64,000 nt of DNA. Source: Mesorhizobium sp. 131-2-1 (GTDB lineage: Bacteria; Pseudomonadota; Alphaproteobacteria; Rhizobiales; Rhizobiaceae). The DNA is taken from NCBI RefSeq assembly GCF_016756535.1, contig NZ_AP023247.1, forward strand, positions 6,448,501 through 6,512,500, written 5' to 3'. Positions 9,896 to 20,985 of this stretch are shown here, piece by piece. Each line of letters begins with the position of its first letter. Position 1 is the first letter of the stretch. The notes under the pieces were generated by a model. That model did not search any database. It was not told the origin of the DNA and saw only the letters and a list, made by a program, of their open reading frames with translations. Position numbers and translations under genes: made by a program.

Positions 9896-10897
9896 TCACT
9901 TCGCCACCCAGCACGCAGACCGATGTCGCGCGCCGAGTTCAATGATCGGTGGCTCCTGCTCTTGACAGCGGTCGAAGGCTATCGGACACCGAGGATGAAA
10001 ACGGCACCCCTTCGGCACGCGGGCCGCGCTTGGAATCTCGCCCTGCAGGGCTTGAATGCCGTTGCGCTGTCCCTCATTGCGAACCTGGGGCGTCGCATCT
10101 CGAAGGGCTATCGTGTAAGGATGCCGAGGATTGAGCGTGATATCGTCGGCGCTCCCGATCTCGACTACTCGACCGAGATACATGACCGCAATCCGATCGG
10201 CGATTAACCAGGCAAGCGGCAAATCGTGCGTGATGAAGAGCAGCGCCAAGTTCTGCTTGTCGCGAAGATCAAGGAGAGTCTGGAGGATTTGCGCGCGGAT
10301 TGAGACATCGAGCATGGAAACCGGTTCATCAGCAACGATGAGCTCCGGCTTGACCACGAGCGCTCCGGCAATGACTACCCGCTGACGTTGTCCGCCAGAA
10401 AGCTCATGCGGAAAGCGCGCGAAGAACTCTTCGGGGGGGGTAAGGCCTGCCGCTGAGAGGGCTTCGCTCACCCGCTCGGTGAGCTGGTTTTCGTTGTCGA
10501 CAAGGCCCAGCGAGCGCAATGGCTCTGCCACCGCATCGAACACAGTATGGCGTGGATTGAGCGCCTGATATGCGTCCTGAAAGATCATTTGGACGCGGTG
10601 CCGGTAAGGACGCAATGCCGAGAAGCCCTGCAGCGCCGTCATATCCTCACCGTCGAACAGCAACTTACCGCCGGTTGGCTGCACCAGCTTGGTGATGACG
10701 CGGCCAACCGTGGTCTTGCCGCTGCCAGATTCTCCAACCAAGGCGACTATTTCACCCCGCCCGATATTGAGGTCGAGCCCGTCCACAGCACGGACCGTGG
10801 CCCGGGTCCGTCCTAAAATACTGTCCAAAAATCCACCTTGGATGGGAAAATGAACCTGCAGGTTCTCTAGCTTCAAGATCGCAACGTTGTCATACAC
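9896..10897 (-). CDS. Peptide/opine ABC transporter ATPase (OppF/DppF-type)
   Basis: The 333-aa product is the second ATPase of a dipeptide/oligopeptide-type importer. It has Walker [11 protein letters not shown]-loop region, signature LSGGQRQR, Walker B LIVADEPVSMLD, and the C-terminal oligo_HPY region with CRFHPRCPIAFDRC typical of OppF/DppF. It overlaps the end of the preceding ATPase gene by 8 bp, indicating translational coupling. It works at the inner face of the membrane together with the other four transporter products encoded just upstream. Confidence 0.93.
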   Translation of the reverse strand: MYDNVAILKLENLQVHFPIQGGFLDSILGRTRATVRAVDGLDLNIGRGEIVALVGESGSGKTTVGRVITKLVQPTGGKLLFDGEDMTALQGFSALRPYRHRVQMIFQDAYQALNPRHTVFDAVAEPLRSLGLVDNENQLTERVSEALSAAGLTPPEEFFARFPHELSGGQRQRVVIAGALVVKPELIVADEPVSMLDVSIRAQILQTLLDLRDKQNLALLFITHDLPLAWLIADRIAVMYLGRVVEIGSADDITLNPRHPYTIALRDATPQVRNEGQRNGIQALQGEIPSAARVPKGCRFHPRCPIAFDRCQEQEPPIIELGARHRSACWVAK

Positions 10898-11903
10898 TGG
10901 CTGCTACCTTGTGCGTCTGCGTCAAAGAGCTGTGAAGGTGACATGCGACGTGGCCTTGCTCGCACCCATCAGGTCCGGGAATTTCGGTCGTACAAATCGG
11001 CATGGCAAACGGGCAGCGTGGATGGAACGCGCAGCCTGACGGGCGCTTCGCCAGAGTAGGCGGATCACCAGGTATGGGGCGCAAAACCCGTTTTCCCTTG
11101 GCCGGGTTCGGGATAGAATCGATCAGCAGGCGGGTGTAGGGATGCCTGGGAGCCGCGAAGATATCAGAGACGGCGCCCTCCTCGACGATCCGGCCCGCAT
11201 ACATGATCATGACGCGGTCACACGACTCAGATACTATGGATAGGTCGTGCGTGATCAACACCAGGCCAAGGTTGAATTTGGATCGCAGGTCGACCAACAG
11301 ATTGAGGATCTGAGCCTGATTGATGACATCGAGCGCGGTGGTCGGCTCGTCGCCAATGATGATTGACGGACGACATGCCAGCGCCATGGCGATCATCACT
11401 CTTTGCCGCATCCCACCTGACAGCTGATGTGGGTAGGCGACACCGCGATCGGCAGGAATCCCGACCAGCTCGAGCAATTCGCGTGCCCTCGCCATTGCCT
11501 GGTCCCGCGACAGACCAAGCTTCAGTATACATGGCTCAGCAATCTGCTTGATGATGCGATGAACGGGGTTGAGTGCGTTCATCGCACCTTGGAAGATAAC
11601 TGACGTTTCCCTCCAGCGATGGGGCCGCATCGCAGCATCGTCATCGATCGGCAGCCGGGAGCCTCGATAGCGCACCTCGCCACCGCTCACCCGCGCGCTG
11701 GCAGGCAACAGACCGGCGATCGCCATGGCGGTCGTGGTCTTGCCGCTGCCTGATTCCCCAACGAGGGCGACGGCCTCCCCGGCACGTAGCTCAAAACTCA
11801 CATCCTGAATAGCGGGCAACGAAACGCCCTTCAGCCCATAGTTGACGGAAAGCCTTTCAACCGACAGCAGAGGACCGATCCCTTCTTGCGAGATATTGGT
11901 CAT
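10890..11903 (-). CDS. Peptide/opine ABC transporter ATPase (OppD/DppD-type)
   Basis: Started at ATG 11903 the protein is 337 aa, the usual OppD size; this ATG overlaps the stop of the permease gene (ATGA), which decides the start. Walker [10 protein letters not shown], signature LSGGMRQRV, Walker [13 protein letters not shown] and the C-terminal [14 protein letters not shown] cluster are all present. It pairs with the OppF-type ATPase that follows. Confidence 0.93.
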   Translation of the reverse strand: MTNISQEGIGPLLSVERLSVNYGLKGVSLPAIQDVSFELRAGEAVALVGESGSGKTTTAMAIAGLLPASARVSGGEVRYRGSRLPIDDDAAMRPHRWRETSVIFQGAMNALNPVHRIIKQIAEPCILKLGLSRDQAMARARELLELVGIPADRGVAYPHQLSGGMRQRVMIAMALACRPSIIIGDEPTTALDVINQAQILNLLVDLRSKFNLGLVLITHDLSIVSESCDRVMIMYAGRIVEEGAVSDIFAAPRHPYTRLLIDSIPNPAKGKRVLRPIPGDPPTLAKRPSGCAFHPRCPFAMPICTTEIPGPDGCEQGHVACHLHSSLTQTHKVAASV

Positions 11904-12832
11904 GGGATCACTCGCCGGCGGGGGTTGAATGTGTCGTCGAGCGCATTCCCGAGAAGGACGAAGCCAAGCGCGACCGTGAGCACGCACACACCCGGTGCGC
12001 CGAGGTACCACCAAGCCCCAGCACTTGCGGCTCCTGAGCGCTGAGCAAGGGCAAGTAAGGTGCCCCATGAAGGCTGCAGTGGATCGCCAAGGCCGATAAA
12101 TGAAAGTGAGGTCTCGATGTAAATTGCATTGGCGACAACCAGGGCGCCATTCGCGGCGAGCTGCGGCACGAGATTGGGCAGGATGTGCCGCACCATTATA
12201 CCGAAGTTGCTGCTACCTGCGACCTTGGCGCGGTCTACAAAAGGCCGCTCCCGCAGAGACAGTGTCTGACTGCGAATAACGCGAGCAATAAAGGACCAGC
12301 TTGTCAAGCCGATGACAACAACCACGACGAACAGAGACGTTCGGAAGCCTAGGATCTCGTGGCCGCGGCCTACGACTTCTACAAACACGGGCGCAATAAC
12401 CAGCGCCAGCACGAAGGGAGGAACAATGAAGAAGAAATCAGTCATGCGCATCAGCCAAGAGTCTAATGACCCGCCAAAATAGCCTGACGTTATGCCCACC
12501 GCTGAGCCGACAAAGAGACTGATCACAGTTGCAATCAATGCTATCGTCAGAGAAATCCGGGCCCCATGAATTACGAGATTCAGAACATCTCGTCCCACCT
12601 CATCCGTGCCCAGCAGGTGTTGGCTGTCGGGTGACGTCAGGAAGTCGCCGGATGCGGACGCGGCCGTTTCAAGCGGACCGACGAGCAGCCCGGGCGCAAC
12701 TGCCATCAGGAGAAAGAAAGTCAATGCGACTACGCCAACCCAGGCCCCGCCCCGTTCGAACAACCTTCCCAGGAAATCTTTTGTCGCTCGCAGTTGGACA
12801 CGCCGTCGAGACTTAATGACTGTTTCAGTCAT
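11900..12832 (-). CDS. ABC transporter permease (OppC/DppC-type)
   Basis: A 310-aa inner-membrane permease. After a basic N-terminus it has a first membrane segment (VGVVALTFFLLMAVAPGLL), a periplasmic loop with HLLGTDEVGRDVLNLVIHGARISL typical of OppC, and further helices with the binding-protein-dependent transport motif (GSSNFGIMVRHILPNLVPQ). Start and stop overlap the neighbours by 4 bp on both sides, so it is tightly coupled in the operon. Confidence 0.93.
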   Translation of the reverse strand: MTETVIKSRRRVQLRATKDFLGRLFERGGAWVGVVALTFFLLMAVAPGLLVGPLETAASASGDFLTSPDSQHLLGTDEVGRDVLNLVIHGARISLTIALIATVISLFVGSAVGITSGYFGGSLDSWLMRMTDFFFIVPPFVLALVIAPVFVEVVGRGHEILGFRTSLFVVVVVIGLTSWSFIARVIRSQTLSLRERPFVDRAKVAGSSNFGIMVRHILPNLVPQLAANGALVVANAIYIETSLSFIGLGDPLQPSWGTLLALAQRSGAASAGAWWYLGAPGVCVLTVALGFVLLGNALDDTFNPRRRVIP

Positions 12833-13830
12833 TGTCTCACCCGAGGGTCAAGTAGGCCATAAGCCAAATCTGCGACTAGGTTTGCGAGGACAATCGATGC
12901 ACCGAGCAATAAGAAAACCCCCTGAAGAACTGGATAATCTCGTGAATTCAGCGCCTCGACTGTCAGCCCGCCAATTCCAGGCCACGCGAACACAGTTTCT
13001 ACTGTAATGGCACCCGCCACTACATAACCTAGATTGAGAGCCACCAAGGTTACAACTGGCAGCATTGCGTTCTGGAAAGCATGACGCATCAGCATCTGGC
13101 CACTTGTAAGTCCCTTTGCCCGGGCTGTGACCATGTAGTCCTCGGCTACGACGTCGCTCATGGCAGCACGCGCAACCAGCACGTATTGACCCATTAGTCC
13201 CAAGGCTATTGTCGAGGCTGGAAGCACGAGGTGCCGCAAGTAGTCCGGCAACCAAACAAGAAATTCCTGGTTGCCACCGGGTGAAGATGCGCCATAGCCA
13301 GGAAACCAGCCGAGCCCCGTGCTGAATATGACCACCAGCAGCATGCCGAGCCAGAACGACGGCGTGGAGTAAAGCACCAACGATCCCCCTGTGGCGATAT
13401 TGTCGATGACCTCTCCCCGGCGCCACCCGGCGAAGACCCCAAGCATGACCCCACATATGATTGCCATGATCTGAGCCACGCCGACTAGCGCTATCGTGGC
13501 AGGTAGCCGCTCCATGAGAAGGTCGACGACACGCCTGCCTCTAAACTTGAAACTGTAACCCAAATCGCCCTTTGCCGTCGCAGAGATGTAGTCCAACAAC
13601 TGGTCCGGTATCAGCGGGCGATCTAGGCCCCAACGCTGGCGCTGCGCCTCGATCTGCTCTGCAGTCACAGCGGTGCGCGCCCCCGCCAACAACATCGCGG
13701 ACGGATCGCCTGGGATGATTCTGAATAAAACGAAATTCAGGATCGCCACCATCAGAAGCGTCACAATCGCCCTAATGATAATATTCCAAATTCGCCGGCT
13801 GGACCGGTCTCCTTTTGCAAGGTTAGCCAC
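12829..13830 (-). CDS. ABC transporter permease (OppB/DppB-type)
   Basis: A 333-aa permease. The N-terminal helix is followed by VLFRIIPGDPSAML, the hallmark of OppB/DppB, then WGLDRPLIPDQLLDYI and the C-terminal GAITVETVFAWPGIGGL. It forms the membrane channel with the OppC-type partner. It lies one base after the stop of the solute-binding protein gene and overlaps the next gene by 4 bp. Confidence 0.93.
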   Translation of the reverse strand: MANLAKGDRSSRRIWNIIIRAIVTLLMVAILNFVLFRIIPGDPSAMLLAGARTAVTAEQIEAQRQRWGLDRPLIPDQLLDYISATAKGDLGYSFKFRGRRVVDLLMERLPATIALVGVAQIMAIICGVMLGVFAGWRRGEVIDNIATGGSLVLYSTPSFWLGMLLVVIFSTGLGWFPGYGASSPGGNQEFLVWLPDYLRHLVLPASTIALGLMGQYVLVARAAMSDVVAEDYMVTARAKGLTSGQMLMRHAFQNAMLPVVTLVALNLGYVVAGAITVETVFAWPGIGGLTVEALNSRDYPVLQGVFLLLGASIVLANLVADLAYGLLDPRVRQ

Positions 13831-13831
13831 C

Positions 13832-15505
13832 TCAGATTGACCTCAGGCGGTCAAACGGAAAATAGGACCACATTGACATCATATCCTCGGTCCCCCAGCC
13901 GTCGAAGCAATCCTTGCGATGGGCTTCAAGCACGAAGGGATAACACAGCATGATGTAAGGTGCTTCAACATAGGCCAGCCGCGCTGCCTGATCCACCAGT
14001 TCCTTGCTCTTATTGAGGTCAACGGTGCCATTGATCGTCGACAGGAGACTGTCGAACTTTTGATTGGTCCAGTATGACGTATTGGCACGGCCTACTACCT
14101 CGCTGCTGCACAAGCTGAGCAGGTCGTGAGGCGTGGGTGACCCCCAATATGAGGAAACCAGCAGATCCCACCCTCCACCGCCTTCCGTCGGCACTCTTGT
14201 TCGGGCGCTGAGCGCTCCGGCGTCGAGTTGGGTCACCGACACGCGGATACCGAGTTGCTCCAGCCAGGCGGCGATAAGCTGTACCGCCGCGATTGGCATC
14301 TCCAGCATGCCCGAAAATGTCCCAGTAATCAGCTCGAGATGGAAGTCGTTTCCCTCCTTGTCCTCCCTGACCCCGTCCGCGTTCGAATCGCGATAGCCCG
14401 CAGCATCAAGCCGTCGGCCGGCTTCATCCAAATCGAAGCGGCGCCTAATGTCGCTTAGGTCCGAGTAGTAGTCGGTGGCCGCCGGTACGACAAGTCCCAC
14501 GCCAGGATCAGCGTGTCCGCGCATAGCTCGATCGACAATGGCCTTCTGATCGATCGCATAGCCGATCGCATCCCGAAATGCCGGGTCCTGCAGCGCCTTG
14601 GTGCTACCAGCCCCCTTGCCGGAGAGGGTGTTAAAAGCGAGATAATTCTGCTGCTCGATGCGAGATTCTCCGACAGCCATGTTGGCCTGCTTCGAGAGAT
14701 CGGCCCACTGGGAGGGCGTCAAGCTTACGCCGTAATCAAGGCTACCACTCTTCAGACCCTGCGCAATGGGATCGGCCGTATCGAAGAAGTGGAAGATCAT
14801 GCCGGCTGTCTTTGGCTGCCCGGTGCGGAAGTAGGGGTTCGGCGTGAATCGCGCAAACTGACCCTGTTGAAACTCTGAAATGGTCATAGGCCCCGTGCCC
14901 ACGAGCGGCGGGTCGTTGCGAAAAGTGCCACGTGCGTCAGCATAACTTATGTTCTTCCAGATGTGCTCTGGAACGATCATCGTGAGGTTTTCAACTGGCG
15001 AACGGGTCGGAACCTTTGTAACGATTTGCAAGGTCTCGTCGTCGAGGGCCGTAATAGACTCAAAGGGCGCGACGGTTAGAGTAGTATTATAGCCGACGTT
15101 CAACTCGTCGGCCCTTCCGATAGAGCCCCGGAGGTAATTGTATGTGAAAGCGGCGTCTCGAGCAGTGGCGGGCTGGCCGTCCGACCATTTCATCCCCGGC
15201 CAGATCTTGAATGTCCAGGTTAGGTTGTCCTTGGCAACGGTCCACTCCTTGGCGAATCCCTTCCGATCGGAATGTCGTTGAGCGTCCACAGCGACGAAAA
15301 AATCATAGGTAAAGGTCAGAGGCCAGAAGTTGCCATTGCTAGCGAAAGGATTCAATGTGTCTGGGGCCACGATTGCGGCAATGCGCACGATATGATCTTT
15401 GCACGATGAGGCAAACGCCCTAGAGTTCATCATCAAGGTCGATACGGCTGATCCGGCAAGCATTGCCTTCATGACCGCTCGGCGGTCGAGTGTCCAGTCC
15501 TGCAT
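13832..15505 (-). CDS. ABC transporter solute-binding protein, family 5
   Basis: The 557-aa product is a family-5 extracellular solute-binding protein (peptides, opines, nickel and similar ligands). The N-terminus LDRRAVMKAMLAGSAVSTLM looks like a twin-arginine signal, so Tat export to the periplasm is likely. Family motifs include LTWTFKIWPGMKWSDGQPATARDAAFTY and, later, FRDAIGYAIDQKAIVDRAM. It is the first gene of the six-gene operon that runs through the permeases and ATPases to the amidase. Ligand specificity cannot be read from sequence; the amidase suggests a peptide-like or amide ligand. Confidence 0.93.
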   Translation of the reverse strand: MQDWTLDRRAVMKAMLAGSAVSTLMMNSRAFASSCKDHIVRIAAIVAPDTLNPFASNGNFWPLTFTYDFFVAVDAQRHSDRKGFAKEWTVAKDNLTWTFKIWPGMKWSDGQPATARDAAFTYNYLRGSIGRADELNVGYNTTLTVAPFESITALDDETLQIVTKVPTRSPVENLTMIVPEHIWKNISYADARGTFRNDPPLVGTGPMTISEFQQGQFARFTPNPYFRTGQPKTAGMIFHFFDTADPIAQGLKSGSLDYGVSLTPSQWADLSKQANMAVGESRIEQQNYLAFNTLSGKGAGSTKALQDPAFRDAIGYAIDQKAIVDRAMRGHADPGVGLVVPAATDYYSDLSDIRRRFDLDEAGRRLDAAGYRDSNADGVREDKEGNDFHLELITGTFSGMLEMPIAAVQLIAAWLEQLGIRVSVTQLDAGALSARTRVPTEGGGGWDLLVSSYWGSPTPHDLLSLCSSEVVGRANTSYWTNQKFDSLLSTINGTVDLNKSKELVDQAARLAYVEAPYIMLCYPFVLEAHRKDCFDGWGTEDMMSMWSYFPFDRLRSI

Positions 15506-16009
15506 TTCGTTATCCTCTCCCCTTGGTCGAAACCAAGTTCACGTTACCGGCCAGTATGCAGCTTCGTTCTGCGAAATTGATCTTTTGCTGCATCTTTCCT
15601 GCGTATCGTTGTTCTGGCCGCAGATTTTCTTCAGGGTCCCTTCGACAGCTTTTTGTCCAAAGCGCGGTTGCCAAGCCTTAGCGTATTGCTGGAGATCTAC
15701 CCGAAACGATCGAGTCGCTGAGGCTACAACGTCTCTCAATCTTCGAACCGCAGCTGGCACGTATCCCTGGTGGTGCGGGAGGGACCGGCAAAGCCCGTCA
15801 CTTCAGTCCCAATCCATCCCTCATCAGCGGCTCGACAATTCTTCACGGTGGAGTAGAAATCTCGCAGGAGAAGCTGCTAGCCCCGGGTCATCCCGCTCGC
15901 AGCATTGTAATTTCCCGATCCCACTCGCAAGCCGGCCGCGTGCTAACCATTGGTTGTTGTGCGTCCTCCAGACAAAGAACGGCCAAAGTAGTGCGAAGAC
16001 TTCGCCACG
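15506..16009. other. Upstream region of importer operon
   Basis: No supported gene over about 500 bp. It should hold the promoter of the importer operon, but I found no clear sigma-54 (GG-N10-GC) site on the minus strand here. Confidence 0.35.
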
Positions 16010-16060
16010 GCATGGCTGCGTGCCCGGCGAAAGATTACGGATCGTCATATCCTCGATCAT
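16010..16060 (-). pseudogene. Possible tyrosine-recombinase N-terminal relic
   Basis: The peptide MIEDMTIRNLSPGTQ matches the start of XerD-like phage integrases (SAM-like N-terminal DNA-binding domain) that I know from rhizobial IS elements. Similarity ends after about 15 residues; the catalytic domain is absent. Low certainty because the match is short. Confidence 0.4.
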
Positions 16061-16339
16061 GCGCCGGTGAAGCGGGGCTCACTCGGCCATTTTATTGCTC
16101 CTGTTCTCAAGATTGCGCTTTAACAGCCGCAATCCTTCAAAACAGAAGCTTTCTCTCCGGCAAGCCGACCCGCCAAATGCGATCGAGGTGAAGGCTTGTG
16201 AAGCGGTGGACGTTACCGGGTTTGTAAAGGCGATATTGTTTGTCTCTTCTTGGGCTCTGGCGCATCGACAATCTCTTGGCATCCGGCTTCCGGCAGCCCC
16301 GTTGACCTGTCGGCCGAAGCGTCCACAATCTTCGAGGGG

Positions 16340-16430
16340 GCTGCACACGATCGTCCGAAATCGCACTCACGATCCCGCGAGATGCGTGCTCACGATCGGG
16401 GGAAATCCGTGCTCACGATCAACTGAAATC
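16340..16430. repeat. Tandem imperfect repeats, probable IS21 end relic
   Basis: Units built on GTGCTCACGATC followed by GAAATC recur three times at roughly 28-bp spacing (CACTCACGATC at 16363, GTGCTCACGATC at 16387 and 16411). This spacing resembles the multiple transposase-binding sites at IS21-family termini, as seen intact at 28878-29010. No istA or istB is attached. Confidence 0.5.
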
Positions 16431-16668
16431 AGAACCCATGATGTCAGACAGTTTCTTCCTCGCGCACAATGCAGTCTGCAATCATGCGGCGATGCGCAAA
16501 TGACGCCGAGATCCTGCGCCCCAAGCCTTGAAGTGAAGAACATGCACGATCAGTCTGCTGTATCGATATTAAGGCTAGAGGTATTGAGTACTCAGAGGGT
16601 GTTAAGCAAAGACAGAGCCATCGAGGCGGCCGTCAAACAGTTTGCTTTCCAAGAAGGGGAAATGAGCA

Positions 16669-17630
16669 ATGAAATCACGTCATCAGGCCGGCGCCGGTCC
16701 AACCGGGCAGTCACTAGCAAGAAAAGGGCTGACACAGCCTTCTCTCGACACCTACCCAACACCACGTGTCTTCGAGGTCCAAATGTCCGGAGGCGGGACG
16801 ATCCGCGCCTATGAGGTAGGCCCGTCCGATGCACCGCTGGTCGTTGGGATCCATGGGACGCCCAGCACCGGGCTAGGCCATATCGTGGACTATTTGGCTT
16901 GTGGTGCAGTTTCTGTCGCCTGGTCACCTTCGATCGGCAAGGCTATGGAGGGTCGACGCCCCAACCTGGCCGTGAGGTTAGCGATATTGCCCCAGTAGTT
17001 GAGGCTATCCTCGATCACCTATCCGTCGACATCGCAGCGGTGTACGGCAAATCTGGCGGTGGGCCGCACGCGGTTGCCGTGGCAGCACTGCTGCCCACCC
17101 GGATTTCACGGGTAGCATCCCTCGCCGGGGGCGGTCCAAATTCCGGTCCTGGATTCGACTGCACAGATGGGCAAGCCCCTCTCATGCGTGAGGAGATCTT
17201 GGAGGCGCGGAAAGGTCCAGAGGCATCGCGCGAATATTACAGGCGTTTGATCGTCAAAATGGGCAATCCCGATGAGCAGCAATTGTATTCATGGAATGAT
17301 CGCCGCATAATGCGGTCGCCTGCCCCGTTGAGGGAAAATCTCGTACAACAGCTCGGTTTGTCTGGCTCTCCCTATTCGGAAGAAGATGCTTACGTCGACG
17401 ACGTCCAATCATTTGTTTCCCCGTGGGGTTTCGAGTTCGGTTCGATTAAGGTGCCTGTGCGGTTCTTTCACGGCCTTGATGACCTTATGGTGCCGCCCTG
17501 TCATTCCGAGTGGCTGCAGCGTCAGATCCCAACTGCGGGCTTGGAGCTGTTTCCCAATATCGGGCATAACTTGAGCCAACTCATGCCGCACGTTTTTGCG
17601 TGGCTGGCCGGTAACGAAGCGAAAGGCTAG
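16669..17630 (+). pseudogene. Alpha/beta hydrolase, frameshifted
   Basis: The N-terminal third (VGIHGTPSTGLGHIVDYL) lies in one frame and the rest (CRLVTFDRQGYGGSTPQPGR onward) in another; the break is near 16900-16915. The second part retains the nucleophile elbow YGKSGGGP, the Asp segment FFHGLDDLMVPP and the His in NIGHNLSQL. Restored, it would be a normal alpha/beta hydrolase of about 310 aa. Its TAG stop lies inside the CTAG target site used by the adjacent IS5 insertion. Mutation or sequencing error cannot be separated here. Confidence 0.8.
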
Positions 17631-17646
17631 CAGGCTGTTGAAGAAG

Positions 17647-17991
17647 TCAGGCTCTTTCGCAAACGAAGCCTGAATCGTCGGCGTTGTGGATGTATAAGTG
17701 GCCGACGAGGCGGCCTGCAGTGCCAAAGGCAACCCAGCCGCGGCCACAGGCTGGGTCGTTCTCATCATGCCCCTCCCATGAGAATTCCGCGCAGGCTGAG
17801 CCATCGCGGGTGCCATATCGGACATCGAGGAAGCCCTTGAGTGCACCGAAGGCGATCTCGCCATCCGCCGAGCCTTTGAATGTCAGATGCGCTTCCTCGA
17901 CGAGATCGAGGAAGTCGTTATCCCAAACATCCATCTCGACGATGCGCCAGCGGCCGGCAACGGCCTTGGCAAAGCCGGGAACCTTGGCCAT
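17647..17991 (-). CDS. IS5 passenger/accessory protein, function unknown
   Basis: A 114-aa acidic protein (MAKVPGFAKAVAGRWRIVEM...) lying entirely within the IS5 element. Its ATG overlaps the transposase TGA by one base (TGATG), so it is translationally coupled. It contains a Trp-rich N-terminus (GRWRIVEMDVWDNDFLDLV) and repeated Gly/Phe segments with SWEGHDENDPACGRGW. I recognise no domain. Because it is inside the inverted repeats and coupled to the transposase, it is cargo or an accessory factor rather than host DNA. Confidence 0.75.
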   Translation of the reverse strand: MAKVPGFAKAVAGRWRIVEMDVWDNDFLDLVEEAHLTFKGSADGEIAFGALKGFLDVRYGTRDGSACAEFSWEGHDENDPACGRGWVAFGTAGRLVGHLYIHNADDSGFVCERA

Positions 17992-19112
17992 CAGCCGGTC
18001 TCCGCCATGAGCTTTGGCAGTCGCACCAGATTGTAGGCAGCGGCTGCGAAGGTGAAGGCCCATCCGACACGGTCGCGGCCGCGGAACCTGGTCTTGTGCT
18101 GGCCGGCTACGACCTTGATCCAACCGAAGGCCTCTTCGATGCGCTTCCTGATGCGCTGGCTGACGGCGTAGCCGCCATGCCGCGTCGTGCGCCCGTCGAT
18201 CGCGGAACTGCGGCCGCTCGTGTTCTGCGCTACATGCGGCGTCACCCTCATCGAGCGCAGCTCATTGACGAAGTCTTCCGCGTCGTAGGCCTTGTCGGCG
18301 CCGAGCGTGATCGCCTGTGGCCGCTCCGCTCGAAGTTCGATCATGTGTAGTGCGGCCACCCGCTCAGCATGTCCGTCGGCCAGTGTCAGGCAGGCGTCGA
18401 CCAGCAGGCCGTGGCGGTTCTCCATCAAGCCATGTCCCATAAAGCACAGCTTGGCCTCCTTGCCTTTGCCCTTGCGATAGAGCCGGGCATCCGGATCGGT
18501 GGTCGAGGCATGTGTGTCGTTCGAGCGCTTGTGGCCATGGAAGTCCGCTTCCGCGTTTCGCCCGCCCCCTTCAGCCGGCGGCTCGCCCGAGCCGTCCTTC
18601 GGTTTGACGCTCTTCATCGATGCCCACGCCTCGATCAGTGTGCCATCGACCGAGAAGTGGTCCGTAGACAGAAGCTTCTTCACCTTGGGCTGCGCCAGCA
18701 CTGCGCCTAAGAATTTCGCCGCAATATCACCTTCCAGCAACCGGTCGCGGTTCTTTGAGAACACCGAATGGTCCCAGGCCGCGTCATCGACGCCGATGCC
18801 GACGAACCAGCGGAACAGAAGGTCGTATTCCAGCCGTTCCATCAAAAGCCGTTCCGAGCGGATCGAGTAGAACGCCTGTAGCAGCATCGCTCGCAGCAGC
18901 TTTTCCGGCGGGATCGAAGGCCGCCCCATCGGCGAATACAGCGCCGCCAAGTCCCGCTCCAACGCTGCCAGCGCCTCGTTCACAATCGCCCGAATGCGGC
19001 GCAACGGATGATCGCGCCGCACCCGAGCCTCGAGATCAACATAACTGAACAGTTCGCCAGACCGTTCGTCGCCGCCGCGCATGCCTCGTTCTCCGAATCT
19101 CTCCGGAGACAC
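17991..19112 (-). CDS. IS5 family transposase
   Basis: A 373-aa DDE transposase with the IS5 N-terminal domain (SYVDLEARVRRDHPLRRIRAIVNEAL; LYSPMGRPSIPPEKLLRAMLLQ) and catalytic core: Asp in FSVDGTLIEAWAS, Asp in TLGADKAYDAEDF, and Glu in RKRIEEAFGWIK. The frame is open; a start ten codons downstream is also possible. Together with intact ends and target duplication this looks like a recently active copy. Confidence 0.92.
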   Translation of the reverse strand: MSPERFGERGMRGGDERSGELFSYVDLEARVRRDHPLRRIRAIVNEALAALERDLAALYSPMGRPSIPPEKLLRAMLLQAFYSIRSERLLMERLEYDLLFRWFVGIGVDDAAWDHSVFSKNRDRLLEGDIAAKFLGAVLAQPKVKKLLSTDHFSVDGTLIEAWASMKSVKPKDGSGEPPAEGGGRNAEADFHGHKRSNDTHASTTDPDARLYRKGKGKEAKLCFMGHGLMENRHGLLVDACLTLADGHAERVAALHMIELRAERPQAITLGADKAYDAEDFVNELRSMRVTPHVAQNTSGRSSAIDGRTTRHGGYAVSQRIRKRIEEAFGWIKVVAGQHKTRFRGRDRVGWAFTFAAAAYNLVRLPKLMAETG

Positions 19113-19163
19113 TGAATCACGCTCACAGCCTCGCTGCGAGCCACTTTTTCAACAGCCTGCTAG

Positions 19164-19459
19164 GGCAGGTAGATGTCCTTAATCCCCTTTTATTGGGATC
19201 CCGTATTTTCCGGAAGTGGCGGATCTTGGCAATTTAGCGCCTGATCCGGTCGAAGTGCCGGAGGATGACAGTTCGCTCAATGGCCCCGCACCTCTGGTTA
19301 GATTGTGTCCCACGAAGTGACGGTTGGCCGGTTATTCACCTTTGTTCCAATTTGACCTCCGATCAACGCGGCACGGCTGGCAGAGAAAGGATCATTGCCC
19401 AGGGGACGCCATCAGCATCGTTTTGATCGGAGACAAAGGGATGCTGATGGACTGCTCGA
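19164..19459. other. Gap between IS5 and aldo/keto reductase
   Basis: About 300 bp without a supported gene. It contains the CCGGAAGTGGCGG motif shared with the palindrome at 5328. Confidence 0.35.

Positions 19460-20985
<1,526 letters not shown>

Larger units (their letters stand above)
17631..19159 (-). mobile_element. IS5 family element, complete, 1529 bp
   Basis: Ends CAGGCTGTTGAAGAAGT (left) and ACTTTTTCAACAGCCTG (right) are imperfect inverted repeats, flanked by a CTAG direct duplication (17627-17630 and 19160-19163). CTAG fits the YTAR target preference of the IS5 group. It carries a transposase gene and a small downstream gene that overlaps it by 1 bp. Confidence 0.9.
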
